DNA of 64,000 bases from Tetragonia tetragonoides (lineage: Eukaryota > Streptophyta > Magnoliopsida > Caryophyllales > Aizoaceae), in the NCBI GenBank assembly GCA_038025085.1, contig CM076154.1, positions 23,364,501 to 23,428,500 on the forward strand, written 5' to 3'. The position numbers and the translations under genes are program-made. Numbering within the stretch: the first letter of the stretch is position 1; each line of letters opens with the position of its first letter. Shown here piece by piece: positions 35,061-48,370 of this stretch. The notes beneath the pieces are model-generated. The model made no database searches. It was not told where the DNA came from and saw nothing but the letters and a program-made list of their open reading frames with translations.

Positions 35061-36990
35061 GAGAAAGCATCCAAATACTTTGTTTGGATACATTTTAGTG
35101 TGAAACTGCACCTAGGATGTTTACAAGTACAAACAAGATTCAACTCAAGCTTTTAAATGCATTTACGCCTTTTGAAAGCTCATACGAGTAGGGTGAAGGA
35201 GATTTGAGTTCTTTTGTGTTGTATATTAAGAGAATGCATCCAAATACTTTGTTTGCATTCATTTGAGTGTGAAAATACACCAAGGATGTTTACAAGTACA
35301 AACAAGCTTCAACTCAAGGTTTTGAATGTATTTACGCGTTTTGACAGCTCTTACGAATAGGGTGAAAGAGATTGAATTCTTTTCTGTTATATATTAAGAG
35401 AAACCAGACAAATGCTTTATTTGCATTCATTTGATTGTGAATACATTCAAAATTTTGAGTTGAAGCTTGTTTGTACTTGTAAACATCCTTGGTGTAGTTT
35501 CTCACTCCAATGAATGCAAACAAAGCTTTTGGGTGCTTTCTCTGAAAATACAACACAAAAGAACTCAATCTCTTTCACCCTAGAAGTAAGAGCTGTTAAA
35601 ACGCGTAAATGAATTCAAAAGGTGGAGTTAATGTTTGTTTGTACTTGTAAACATCCTTGGTGTAGTTTGTCACTCAAATAAATGCAAACAAAGCATTTGG
35701 GTGCTTTCTCTTAATATACAACACAAAAGACCTCAATCTCTTTTACCCTAGTCATATGAGCTTCTAAAACGCGTAAATGCATTCAAAAGCTTGAGTTGAA
35801 GCTTGTTTGTACTTGTAAACATCCTTGGTTACATTTCTCACTCAAATGAATGCAAACAAACCATTTGGGTGATTGAGTTCTTTTGTGTTGTATTTTTTCA
35901 GAGAAAGCACCCAAAAGCTTTGTTTGCATTCATTGGAGTGAAAAACTACACCAAGGATGTTTACAAGTACAAACAAGCTTCAACTAAAGCTTTTGAATGT
36001 ATTTATGCGTTTTAACTACTCTTACGACTAGAGTGAAAGAGATTGAGTTCTTTTGTGTTGTATATTAAGAGAAATCACCCAAATGCTTTGTTTGCATTCA
36101 TTTGAGTGAGAAACTACACCAAGAATGTTTACAAGTACAAACAAGCTTTAACTCCACCTTTTGAATGCATTTACGCGTTTTAACAGCTCTTACATCTAGG
36201 GTGAAAGAGATTGAGTTCTTTTGTGTTGTATATTAAGAGAAAGCACCCAAATGCTTTGTTTGCATTCATTTGAGGGAGAAACTACACCAAGGATGTTTAC
36301 AAGTACAAACAAGCTTCAACTCAAGCTTTTGAAAGCATTTACGCGTTTTGAAACCTCATACGACTAGGGTGAAAGAGATTGAGGTCTTTTGTGTTGTATA
36401 TTAAGATAAAGCACCCAAATGCTTTATTTGCATTCATTAGATTGTGAATACATTCAAAATTTTGAGTTGAAGCTTGTTTGTACTTGTAAACTTTCTTGGT
36501 GTAGTTTCTCACTCAAATGAATGCAAACAAAGCTTTCAAAATTTTGAATTGAAGCTTGTTTGTACTTGTAAACATCCTTGGTGTAGTTTCTCACTCCAAT
36601 GAATGCAAACAAAGCTTTTGGGTGCTTTCTCTGAAAATACAACACAAAACAACTCAATCTCTTTCACCCTAGTCGCATGACGTTTTAAAACGCGTATTTG
36701 CATTCAAAAGGTGGAGTTAAAGCTTGTTTGTACTTGTAAACCTCCTTGGTGTAGTTTCTCACTCCAATGAATGCAAGCAACATTCTCATTTGGGTTCTTT
36801 TGTGTTGTATTTTCAGAGGAAGCACCCAAAAGCTTTGTTTGCATTCATTGGAGTGAGAAACTACACCAAGGATGTGTCCAAGTACAAACAAGCTTCAACT
36901 CAAGCTTTTGAATGTATTAGGCATTTTAAAAGCTCATATGACTAGGGTGAAAGAGATTGAGGTCTTTTGTGTTGTATATTAAGAGAAAGC
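35061..36990. repeat. satellite mosaic: alternating + and - blocks
   Basis: Approximate pieces: + to 35440, - 35441-35870, + 35871-36450, - 36451-36797, + from 36798. The left part carries the CACCTAGG, GAGTAGGGTGAAGG, AGAGAATGCATCC subtype. Confidence 0.75.
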
Positions 36991-37590
36991 ACCCAAATGC
37001 TTTATTTGCATTCATTTGAGTGAGAAACTACACCAAAGTTGTTTACAAGTACCAACAAGTTTCAAGTCAAACTTGAGTGTATTTACGCGTTTTAACAGCT
37101 CTTACGATTAGGGTGAAAGAGATTGAGGTCTTTTGTGTTGTATATTAAGAGAAAGCACCCAAATGCTTTGTTTGCATTCATTTGAGTGAGAAACTACACC
37201 AAGGATGTTTACAAGTACAAACAAGCTTCAACTTAACGCGTTTTGAATGCATTTACGCGTTTTAAAAGCGTTCTGCATTCAAAGGTACATTTGGGTGCTT
37301 TCTCTTTTGTTAATATTACTTTTAAAACGGGTAAATGCATTCAAAGGCTTTACACTCAAATGCTACAATTTATGTGTACTTTCTCATATGAATGCAAACA
37401 AAGCATTAGTGTGAAACTACACCAAGGATGATTGCAAGAACAAACAAAAGAACTCAAAAAGTGTTTTAAAAGCTCATACGAGTAGGGTGAAAGAGATTTG
37501 AGTTCTTCTGTGTTGTACATTAAGAGAAAGCATCCAAATACTTTGTTTGCATTCATTTCAGTGTGAAAATACACCAAGGATGTTTACAAG
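36991..37590 (+). repeat. left arm of a large inverted repeat
   Basis: Includes unusual words (GTTTCAAGTCAAACTTGAG, GCGTTCTGCATTCAAAGG, CTACAATTTATGTGTACTTT, ATGATTGCAAGAACAAAC) that recur in reverse complement and reverse order at about 40485-41045. Arm about 0.6 kb, spacer about 2.9 kb. Confidence 0.8.
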
Positions 37591-39077
37591 TACAAACAAG
37601 CTTCAACTCAAGCTTTTGAATGTATTTACGCGTTTTAACAGCTCTTACGACTAGGGTGAAAGAGATTGAGTTCTTTTCTGTTGTATATTAAGAGAAAGCA
37701 CACAAATGCTTTATTTGGATTCATTTGATTGTGAATACATTCTAAATTTTGAGTTGAAGCTTGTTTGTACTTGTAACCAGCCTTGGTGTAGTTTCTCACT
37801 CCAATGAATGCAAACAAAGCTTTTGGGTGCTTTCTCTGAAAATACAACACAAAAGAACTCAATCTCTTTCACCCTTGATGTAAGAGCTGTTAAAACGCGT
37901 AAATTAATTCAAAAGGTGGAGTTAAAGCTTGTTTGTACTTGTAAACATCCTTGGTGTAGTTTTCTCACTCAAATTAATGCAAACAAAGCATTTGGGTGCT
38001 TTCTCTTAATATACAACACAAAAGACTTCAATCTCTTTCACCCTATTCTTATGAGCTTTTAAAACGCGTAAATGCATTCAAAAGCTTGAGTTGAAGCTTG
38101 TTTGTACTTGTAAACATCCTTGGTTAATTTTCTCACTCAAATTAATGCAAACAAAGCATTTGGGTGTGTTCTCTTAAAATACAACACAAAAGAACTCAAT
38201 CTCTTTCACCCTTGTCGTATGAGCTTTTAAAACGCTTAAATGCATTCAAAAGCTTGAGTTCATGCTTTGTTGTAGTTGTAAACATCCTTGGGGTAGTTTC
38301 ACACTCAAATGAATGTAAACAAAGCATTTGCCAGCTTTTTCTTAATATACAACACAAAAGAACTCAATCTCTTTTCGCCTAGTCGTAAGAGCTGTTAAAA
38401 CGCGTAAATGCATTCAAAAGTTTGAGTTGAAACTTGTTTGTACTTGTAAACATCCTTGGTGTAGTTTCTCACTCAAATGAATGCAAACAAACCATTTGGG
38501 TGATTTCTCTTAATATACAACACAAAAGAACTCAATCTCTTTCACCCTAGATGTAAGAGCTGTTAAAACGCGTAAATGCTTTCAAAAGGTGGAGTTAAAG
38601 CTTGTTTGTACTTGTAAATATCCTTGGTGTAGTTTCTCACTCAAATGAATGCAAACAAAGTATGTGGGTGCTTTCCCTTAATATACAACACAAAAGAACT
38701 CTATCTCTTTCACCCTAGTCGTATGAGGTTTTAAAGCGCGTATATGCATTCAAAAGGTGGAGTTAAAGCTTTCACCCTAGTCGTAAGAGCTATTAAAACG
38801 CGTAAATGCATTCAAAACGCGTAAATGCATTCAAAAGCTTGAGTTGAAGCTTGTTTGTACTTGTGAACATCCTTGGTGTAGTTTCTAACTTAAATGAATG
38901 CAAACAAAGCATCTGGGTGCTTTCTCTTAATATACAACACAAAAGAACTCAATCTCTTTCACCCTAGTCGTATGCGCTTTTAAAACGCGTAAATGCATTC
39001 AAAAGCTTGAGTTGAAGCTTGTTTGTACTTGTAAACATCCTTGGTGTAGTTTCTCACTCAAATGAATGCAAACAAAT
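37591..39077 (-). repeat. satellite between the inverted arms, mostly - orientation
   Basis: + to about 37736, then - units to 39077, switching at AACAAATGAATACGAGTAGG. Confidence 0.75.
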
Positions 39078-40484
39078 GAATACGAGTAGGGTGAAAGAGA
39101 TTTGAGGTCTTTTGTGTTGTATATTAAAAGAAAGCACCCAAATGCTTTGTTTGCATTCATATGAGTGAGAAACTACACCAAGGATGTTTACAAGTACAAA
39201 CAAGCTTTTGAATGCAATTACGCGTTTTGAATGCAATTACGTGTTTCAATAGCTCTTACGACTAGGGTGAAGGAGATTGAGTTCTTTTGTGTTGTATATT
39301 AAGAGAAACCACCCAAATGCTTTGTTTGCATTCATTTGAGTGAGAAACTACACCAAGGATGTTTACAAGTACAAACAAGCTTTAACTCCACCTTTTGAAT
39401 GCATTTACGCGTTTTAACAGCTCTTACGATTAGGGTGAAAGAGATTGAGGTCTTTTGTGTTGTATATTAAGAGAAAGCACCCAAATGCATTGTTTGCATA
39501 CATTTGAGTGAGAAACTACACCAAAGATGTTTACAAGTACCAACAAGCTTCAACATAAGCTTTTGAATGCATATACGCGTTTCAAACAGTTTCTTAATTT
39601 TGTTTGCATTCACCTTTTGAATTTACAAGTACAAACAATAAAATGAATGCAAATAAAGATGAAAACTATTAAAACGCGTAGATGCAAACATTTCAGTACA
39701 AACAAGACAAATGCAAGATTTCAACTCAAGCATTTTAACAGCTCTTACAACTAGGGTGAAAGAGCTTGAGTTATTTTGAGTTGTATATTAAGAGAAACCA
39801 CACAAATGCTTTGTTTGAAGCTTGTTGGTACTTGTAAACATCCTTGGTTACGTTTCTCACTCAAATGAATGCAAACAAAGCATTTGGGTGCTTTCTCTTA
39901 ATATACAACACAAAAGAACTCAATCTTTTTCACCCTAGTCGTATGAGGTTTTAAAACGCGTATATGCATTCAAAAGTTTGAGTTGAAGCTTGTATGTACT
40001 TGTAAACATCCTTGGTGTAGTTTCACACTCAAATGAATGCAAACAAAGTAATTGGGTGCTTTCTCTTAATATACAACACAAAAGACCTTGTAAACATCTT
40101 TGGTGTAGTTTCTCACTCAAATTTGCATTTACGTGAATGCATTCAAATGAAATGAACTCAAGCATTTGGGTGCTTTCTCTTAATATACAACACAAAAGAA
40201 CTCAATCCCTTTCACCCTAGATGTAAGAGCTGTTAAAACGCGTAAATGCATTCAAAAGGTGGAGTTAAAGATTGTTTGTACTTGTAAACATCCTTGGTGT
40301 ATTTTTACACTGAAATGAATGCAAACAAAGTATTTGGATGCATTCTCTTAATATACAACAAAAAAGAACTCAATCTTTTTCACCCTAGTCATATGGGCTT
40401 TTAAAACGCGTAAATGCATTCAAAAGCTTGAGTTCAAGCTTGTTTGTACTTGTAAACATCCTAGGTGCAGTTTCACACTCAAAT
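39078..40484. repeat. satellite mosaic between the inverted arms
   Basis: + 39078-39630, ending in the TTTCTTAATTTTGTTTGC module (39587-39645); a scrambled patch 39646-39816; then - units to 40484. Confidence 0.7.
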
Positions 40485-41045
40485 GTATCCAAACAAAGTA
40501 TTTGGATGCTTTCTCTTAATGTACAACACAGAAGAACTCAAATCTCTTTCACCCTACTCGTATGAGCTTTTAAAACACTTTTTGAGTTCTTTTGTTTGTT
40601 CTTGTAATCATCCTTGGTGGAGTTTCACACTAATGCTTTGTTTGCATTCATATGAGAAAGTACACATAAATTGTAGCATTTGAGTGTAAAGCCTTTGAAT
40701 GCATTTACACGTTTTAAAAGTAATATTAACAAAAGAGAAAGCACCCAAATGTACCTTTGAATGCAGAACGCTTTTAAAACGCGTAAATGCATTCAAAACG
40801 CGTTAAGTTGAAGCTTGTTTGTACTTGTAAACATCCTTGGTGTAGTTTCTCACTCAAATGAATGCAAACAAAGCATTTGGGTGCTTTCTCTTAATATACA
40901 ACACAAAAGACCTCAATCTCTTTCACCCTAATCGTAAGAGCTGTTAAAACGCGTAAATACACTCAAGTTTGACTTGAAACTTGTTGGTACTTGTAAACAA
41001 CTTTGGTGTAGTTTCTCACTCAAATGAATGCAAAGAAAACATTTG
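40485..41045 (-). repeat. right arm of the large inverted repeat
   Basis: Reverse-complement partner of 36991-37590, sharing the same rare junctions (GCAGAACGCTTTTAAAACGC, CTCAAGTTTGACTTGAAAC). The arms differ by scattered substitutions, so it is an old or repeatedly mutated inversion-duplication. Confidence 0.8.
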
Positions 41046-41550
41046 GGTGCGTTCTCTTAATATACAACACAAAAGAACTCAATCTCTTTCACCCTTGTCG
41101 TATGAGCTTTTAAAACGCTTAAATGCATTCAAAAGCTTGAGTTCAAGCTTGTTTGTAGTTGTAAACATCCTTAGGGTAGTTTCACACTCAAATAAGTGTA
41201 AACAAAGCATTTGCGAGCTTTTTCTTAATATACAACACAAAAGAACTCAATCTCTTTCACCCTAGTTGTAAGAGCTCTTAATATGCGTAATGCATTCAAA
41301 AGCTTGAGTTGAAGCTTGTTTGTACTTATAAACATCCTTGGTTAAGTTTCTCATTCAAATGAATGCAAACAAAGCATTTGGGTTCTTTCTCTTAATATAA
41401 AACACAAAATAACTCAATCTCTTTCACCCTAGTTGTAAGAGCTGTTAAAATGCGTAAATGCAATCAAAAGGTGGAGTTGAAGCTTCTTTGTACTTGTAAA
41501 CATCCTTGGTGTAGTTTCTCACTCCAATGAATGCAAACAAAGCTTTAACT
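41046..41550 (-). repeat. satellite block, - orientation
   Basis: Three units, including the GTTGTAAACATCCTTAGGG subtype. Confidence 0.8.
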
Positions 41551-44533
41551 CCACCTTTTGAATGCATTTACGCGTTTCAACAGCTCTTACGACTAGGGTG
41601 AAAGAGATTGACTTCTTTTGTGTTGTATATTTAGAGAAAGCACCCAAATGCTTTGTTTGCATTCATTTGAGTGAGAAACTACACCAAGGATGTTTACAAG
41701 TACAAACAAGCTTCACCTTAACGCGTTTTGAATGCATTTACGCGTTTTAAAAGCTCATATGACTAGGGTGAAAAAGATTGAGTTCTTTTGTATTGTATTT
41801 TAAGAGAAAGCAACCAAAAGCTTTGTTTGCATTCATTTCAGTGAGAAACTACACCAAGAATGTTTACAAGTACAAACAAGCTTCAACTCAAGCTTTTGAA
41901 TGCATTTACGCGTTTTAAAAGTTCATATGACTAGGGTGAAAAAAATTGAGTTCTTTTGTCTTGTATATTAAGAGAAATCACCCAAAAGCTTTGTTTGCAT
42001 TCATTTGAGTGAGAAACTACACCAAAGATGTTTACAAGTACCAACAAGCTTCAACTTAAGCTTTTGAATGCATATACGCATTTTAACATCTCTTACGATT
42101 AGGGTGAAAGAGATTGAGTTCTTTTGTGTGATTTCTCTTAATATACAAGTACAAAAATATCTACTTTTACTCTTTTTTGTTTTATACTAACAGAAAGCAC
42201 CCAAATGCTTTGTTTGCATTCATTTGAATGTGAAACTACACAAAGGATATTTACAAGTACAAACAAGCTTAAACTCAAGCTTTTGAATGCATTTACGCAT
42301 TTTAACAGCTCTTATGACTAGGGTGAAAGTAATTGAGTTCTTTTGTGTGGTATATAAAGAGAAAGCACCCAAATGCTTTGTTTGCATTCATTTGAATGTA
42401 AAACTACACCAAGGATGTTTACAAGTACAAATAAGCTTCAACTCAAGTTTTTGATTGCATTTACGCGTTTTAAAAGCTTATACGAGTAGGGTGAAAGAGA
42501 TTTGAGTTCTTTTGTGTTGTATATTAAGAGAAAGCATCCAAATACTTTGTTTGCATTCATTTGAGTGTGAAACTACACCTAGAATGTTTTAAAGTACAAA
42601 CAAGCTTCAACTCAAGCTTTTGAATGTATTCACAATCAAATGAATGTTTAAATGTACAAAAGAACTCAATCTTCGTGTACTTTGTTTACATTCAAAAGCT
42701 CTTACGACTAGGGTGAAAAAGATTGAGTTCTTTTGTGTTGTATATTAAGAGAAAGCACCCAAATGCTTTGTTTGCATTCATTTGAGTGAGAAACTTAACC
42801 AAGGATGTTTACAAGTACCAACAAGCTTCAACTTAAGCTTTTGAATGCATATACGCGTTTTAAAACCTCATACGACTAGGGTGAAAGAGATTGAGTTCTT
42901 TTGTGTTGTATTTTCAGAGAAAGCACCCAAATGCTTTGTTTGCATTCATTTGAGTGAGAAACTTAACCAAGGATGTTTACAAGTACAAACAAGCTTCAAC
43001 TCAAGCTTTTGAATGTATTTACGCGTTTTAACAGCTCTTACGATTAGGGTGAAAGAGATTGAGTTCTTTTGGGTTGTATATTATGAGAAAGCACCCAAAT
43101 GCTTTGTTTGCATTCATTTGAGTGAGAAACTTAACCAAGGATGTTTACAAGTACAAACAAGCTTAAACTCAAGCTTTTGAATGCATTTACGCGATTTAAA
43201 AGCTCTTATGTGAAAGTAATGGAGTTATTTTGTGTTGTTCATTAAGAGAAAGCACCCAAATGTTTTGTTTGCATTCATTTGAGTGTAAAACTACACCTAG
43301 GATGTTTAAATGTACAAACATGCTTCAACTCAAGCTTTTGAATGCATTTACGTGTTTTAAATGCTCTTACGAGTAGGGTGAAAGAGATTTGAGTTCTTTT
43401 GTGTTGTACATTAAGAGAAAGCATCCAAATACTTTGTTTGTATACATTTGAGTGTGAAACTGCACCTAGGATGATTACAGGTACAAACAAGCTCAAGTCA
43501 AGCTTTTGAATGCATTTACGCGTTTTGAAAGCTCATACGAGTAGGGTGAAAGAGATTTGAGTTCTTCTGTGTTGTATTTTAAGAGAAAGCACCCAAAAGC
43601 TTTGTTTACATTCATTGGAGTGAGAAACTACACCAAGAATCTTTACAAGTACAAACAAGCTTTAACTCCACCTTTTGAATGCATTTACGCGTTTTAACAG
43701 CTCTTACATCTAGGGTGAAAGAGATTGAGTTCTTTTGTGTTGTATATTAAGACAAATAACCCAAATGGTTTGTTTGCATTCATTTGAGTGAGAAACTACA
43801 CCAAGGATGTTTACAAGTACAAACAAGTTTTAGCTCAAGCTTTTGAATGCATTTACACGTTTTAACAGCTCTTACGACTAGGCGAAAAGAGATTGAGTTC
43901 TTTTGTTTTGTATATTAAGAAAAAGCTCGCAAATGCTTTGTTTACATTCATTTGAGTGTGAAACTACCCCAAGGATGTTTACAACTACAAACAATCTTGC
44001 ACTCATGTTTTTGAATGCATTTAAGCGTTTTAAAAGCTCATACGACAAGGGTGAAAGAGATTGACTTCTTTTGTGTTGTATTTTAGGAGAACGCACCCAA
44101 ATGGTTTGTTTGCATTCATTTGAGTGAGAAACTTAACCAAGGATGTTTACAAGTACAAACAAGCTTCAAGTCAAGCTTTTGACTGCATTTAAGCGTTTTA
44201 AAAGCTCATATGACTAAGGTGAAAGAGATTGAGGTCTTTTATGTTGTATATTAAGAGAAAGCACCCAAATGCTTTGTTTGCATTCATTTGAGTGAGAAAC
44301 TACACCAAGGATGTTTACAAGAACAAAAAGCTTTATCTCCACCTTTTGAATGCATGTACGCGTTTTAACAGCTCTTACATCTAGGGTGAAAGAGATTGAG
44401 GTCTTTTGTGTTGTATATTAAGAGAAAGCACCCAAATGCTTTGTTTGCATTCATTTGTGGGAGAAATTACACCAAGGATGTTTACAAGTACAAACAAGCT
44501 TCAACTCAAGCTTTTGAAAGCATTTACGCGTTT
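41551..44533 (+). repeat. satellite block, + orientation, with small scrambled patches
   Basis: Mostly + units. Disturbed at 42125-42180 (a - fragment plus an AT-rich bit) and at 42625-42700 (ATTCACAATCAAATGAATG, then AGAACTCAATCTTCGTG). Contains the first copy of the triplicated segment starting at 42306. Confidence 0.8.
42306..42800 (+). repeat. triplicated segment, copy 1
   Basis: Begins CAGCTCTTATGACTAGGGTG, carries GTGTGGTATATAAAGAG, AACTCAAGTTTTTGATTGC, CACCTAGAATGTTTTAAAG and the scrambled ATTCACAATCAAATG junction, then resumes normal units. Copies at 45367 and 47873. Confidence 0.8.
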
Positions 44534-45100
44534 TACAACACAAAAGAACTCAATCTCTATCACCATTGTCGTAAAAGCAGTTAAAACGCGTATTCATTTG
44601 AGCCCTTTACGCGTAAATGAATTCAAAATGAATGCAAACAAATGCTTGAGTTGAAGCTTGTTTGTATTTGTAAACATCCTTGGTATAGTTTCTCACTCAA
44701 ATGAATGCAAACAAAGCGTTTGTGTGATTTCTCTGAAAATACAACACAAAAGAACTCAATCTCTTTCACCCTAGTCATAAAAGCTTTTAAAACGCATAAA
44801 TGCATTCAAAAGCTTGAGTTGAAGCTTGTCTGTGCTTGTAAACATCCTTGGTGTAGTTTCTCACTTAAATGAATGCAAACAAAGCATTTGTGTGCTTTCT
44901 CTTAATATACAACACAAAAGAACTCAATCTGTTTCACCCTAGTCGTAAGAGCTGTTAAAATGCTTAAATGCAATAAAAAGCTTCAGTTCAAGCTTGTTTG
45001 TACTTGTAAACATCCTTGGTTAACAAACTTCAACTCAAGCTTCAACTCAAAGGATGTTTACAAACTTGTTAATAAAAAGCTTCAGTTCAAACTTAACAAA
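44534..45100 (-). repeat. satellite block, - orientation, ending in a scrambled patch
   Basis: - units to about 45020. Then short pieces of both orientations (AACAAACTTCAACTCAAGC; AAGCTTCAGTTCAAACTTAAC) with repeated GGATGTTTACAA. Confidence 0.75.
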
Positions 45101-47084
45101 GGATGTTTACAAGTACGAACAAGCTTCAACTCAAGCTTGTGAATGTATTTACGCGTTTTAACAGCTCTTACGATTAGGGTGATTGAGTGAGAAACTTAAC
45201 CAAGGATGTTTACAAGTACAAAAAAGCTTCAACTCAAGCTTTTGAACGTATTTACGCGTTTAACAGCTCTTACGATTAGGGTGATTGAGGGAGAAACTTA
45301 ACCAAGGATGCTTACAAGTACAAACAAGCTTCAACTCAAGCTTTTGAAAGCATTTACGCATTTTAACAGCTCTTATGACTAGGGTGAAAGTAATTGAGTT
45401 CTTTTGTGTGGTATATAAATAGAAAGCACCCAAATGCTTTATTTGCATTCATTTGAATGTAAAACTACACCAAGGATGTTTACAAGTACAAATATGCTTC
45501 AACTCAAGTTTTTGAATACATTTACGCGTTTTAAAAGCTCATACGAATAGGGTGAAAGAGATTTGAGTTCTTTTGTGTTGTATATTAAGAGAAAGCAACC
45601 AAATACTTTGTTTGCATTCATTTGAGTGGGAAACTACACCTAGAACGTTTTAATGTACAAACAAGCTTCAACTCAAACTTTTTAATGTATTCACAATCAA
45701 GTGAATGTTTAAATGTACAAAAGAACTCAATCTTGGTGTCCTTTGTTTACAATCAAAAGCTCTTACGACTAGGGTGAAAGAGATTGAGTTCTTTTGTGTT
45801 GTATATTAAGAGAAAGCACCCAAATGCTTTGTTTGCATTCATTTCAGTGAGAAACTACACCAAGGATGTTTACAACTACAAACAAGTTTCAACTCAAGCT
45901 TTTGAAAGCATTTACGCGTTTTAAAACCTCATACGACTAGGGTGAAAGAGATTGAGGTGTTTTGTGTTGTATATTAAGAGAAAGCACCCAAATACTTTGT
46001 TTGCATTCATTTGAGTGAGAAACTACACCAAGGATGTTTACAAGTACAAACAAGCTCTAACTCCGCCTTTTGAATGCATTTACGCATTTTAACAGCTCAT
46101 ATGACTAGGGTGAAACAGATTGAGGTCTTTTGTGTTGTATATTAAGAGAAAGCACCCAAATACTTTGTTTGTATTCATTTGAGTGAGAAACTACACCAAG
46201 GATGTTTACAAGTAGAAACAAGCTTTACCTCCACCTTTGGAATGCATATACACGTTTTAAAAGCTCATATGACTAGGGTGAAAAAGATTGAGTTCTTTTG
46301 TGTTGTATATTAAGAGAAAGCACCCAAATGCTTTGTTTGCATTCATTTGAGTGAGAAACTTAACCAAGGATGTTTACAAGTACAAACAAGCTTTAACTCC
46401 ACCTTTTAAATGCATATACGCGTTTTAAAACCTCATACGACTAGGGTGAAAGAGATTGAGTTCTTTTGTGTTGTATATTAAGAGAAAGCACCCAAAAGCT
46501 TTGTTTGCATTCATTGGAGTGATACACTACACCAAGAATGTTTACAACTACAAACAAGCTTGAACTCAAGCTTTTGAATGCATTTAAGCGTTTTAAAAGC
46601 TCATACGACAAGGGTGAAAGAGATTGAGTTCTTTTGTGTTGTATATTAAGAGAACGCACCCAAATGTTTTCTTTGCATTTATTTGAGTGAGAAACTACAC
46701 CAAAGACGTTTACAAGTACCAACAAGCTTCAACTTAAGCTTTTGAATGCATATACGCATTTTAAAACCTCATAGGACTAGGGTGAAAGAGATTGAGTTTT
46801 TTTGTGTTGTATATTAAGAGAAAGCACCCAGATGCTTTGTTTCCATTCAATTGAGTGAGAAACTTAACCAATGATGTTTACAAGTACCAACAAGCTTCAA
46901 CTTAAGCTTTTGAATGCATATACGCGTTTTAACAGCTCTTACGACTAGGGTGAAAGAGATTGAGTTCTTTTGTGTTGTATATTAAGAGAAAGCACCCAAA
47001 TGCTTTGTTCGCATTCATTTGAGTGAGAAACTACACCAAGGATGTTTACAAGTACAAACAAGCTTCAAGTCCACCTACACGTAA
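45101..47084 (+). repeat. satellite block, + orientation
   Basis: About twelve units, some truncated: two consecutive short units near 45160-45290 share TTAGGGTGATTGAG. Contains copy 2 of the triplicated segment. Confidence 0.8.
45367..45870 (+). repeat. triplicated segment, copy 2
   Basis: Same order of rare words as at 42306: GTGTGGTATATAAATAG, TTTTTGAATACATTTACG, CACCTAGAACGTTTTAATG, ATTCACAATCAAGTGAATG. Closest to the copy at 47873. Confidence 0.8.
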
Positions 47085-47872
47085 ATGCTTTGTTTGTATT
47101 TGTAAACATTCTTTGTTTCTCACTGAAATGAATGCAAACAAAGCTCATATTAAGAGAAAGCATCCAAACACTTTGTTTGCATTCCATTGAGTGTGAAACA
47201 ACACCTAGAATGTTTACAAGTACAAACAAGCTTCAACTTAAGCTTTTGAATACATTTACGCGTTTTAAAAGCTCATATGACTAGGGTGAAAAAGATAATT
47301 GTAAGAGCTGTTAAAACGCGTATATGCATTCAAAAGCTTAAGTTGAAGCTTGTTGGTACTTGTAAACATCTTTGGTGTAGTTTCTCACTCAAATGAATTC
47401 AAAGAAAACATTTGGGTGCGTTCTCTTAATATACAACACAAAAGAACTCAATCTCTTTCACCCTAGATGTAAGAGCTGTTAAAATGCGTAAATGCATTCA
47501 AAAGGTGGAGTTAAAGCTTTGTTTGTACTTGTAAATATCCTTGGTGTAGTTTCTCCCTCAAATGAATGCAAACAAAGCATTTGGGTGCTTTCTCTTAATA
47601 TACAACACAAAAGAACTCAATCTCTTTCACTCTAGATGTAAGAGCTGTTAAAACGCGTAAATGCATTCAAAAGGTGGAGTTAAATCTTTGTTTGTACTTT
47701 TAAACATTCTTGGTGTAGTTTCTCACTCAAATGAATGCAAACAAAGCATTTGGGTGCTTTCTCTTAATATACAACACAAAAGACCTCAATCTCATTCACC
47801 CTAGTCATATGATCTTTTAAAACGCGTAAATGCGTTCAAAAGCTTGAGTTGAAGCTTGTCTGTGCTTGTAAA
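47085..47872 (-). repeat. satellite, mostly - orientation, with a short + insert
   Basis: - 47085-47145, + 47146-47299, - 47300-47872. Includes the GTATATGCATTC, GTTGGTACTTG subtype also found in the 1485-bp repeat. Confidence 0.75.
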
Positions 47873-48370
47873 CAGCTCTTATGACTAGGGTGAAAGTAAT
47901 TGAGTTCTTTTGTGTGGTATATAAAGAGAAACCACCCAAATGCTTTGTTTGCATTCATTTGAATGTAAAACTACACCAAGGATGTTTACAAGTACAAATA
48001 TGGTTCAACTCAAGTTTTTGAATACATTTATGCGTTTTAAAAGCTCATACGAATAGGGTGAAAGAGATTTGAGTTCTTTTGTGTTGTATATTAAGAGAAA
48101 GCATCCAAATACTTTGTTTACATTCATTTGAGTGTGAAACTACACCTAGAATGTTTTAAAGTACAAACAAGATTCAACTCAAACTTTTTAATGTATTCAC
48201 AATCAAATAAATGTTTAAATGTACAAAAGAACTCAATCATGGTGTACTTTGTTTACAATCAAAAGCTCTTACGACTAGGGTGAAAGAGATTGAGTTCTTT
48301 TGTGTTGTATATTAAGAGAAAGCACCCAAATGCTTTGTTTGCATTCATTTCAGTGAGAAACTACACCAAG
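47873..48370 (+). repeat. triplicated segment, copy 3
   Basis: Abrupt start (TTGTAAACAGCTCTTATGAC) at the strand switch. Same internal order as copies 1 and 2, offset 2506 bp from copy 2. Confidence 0.8.
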
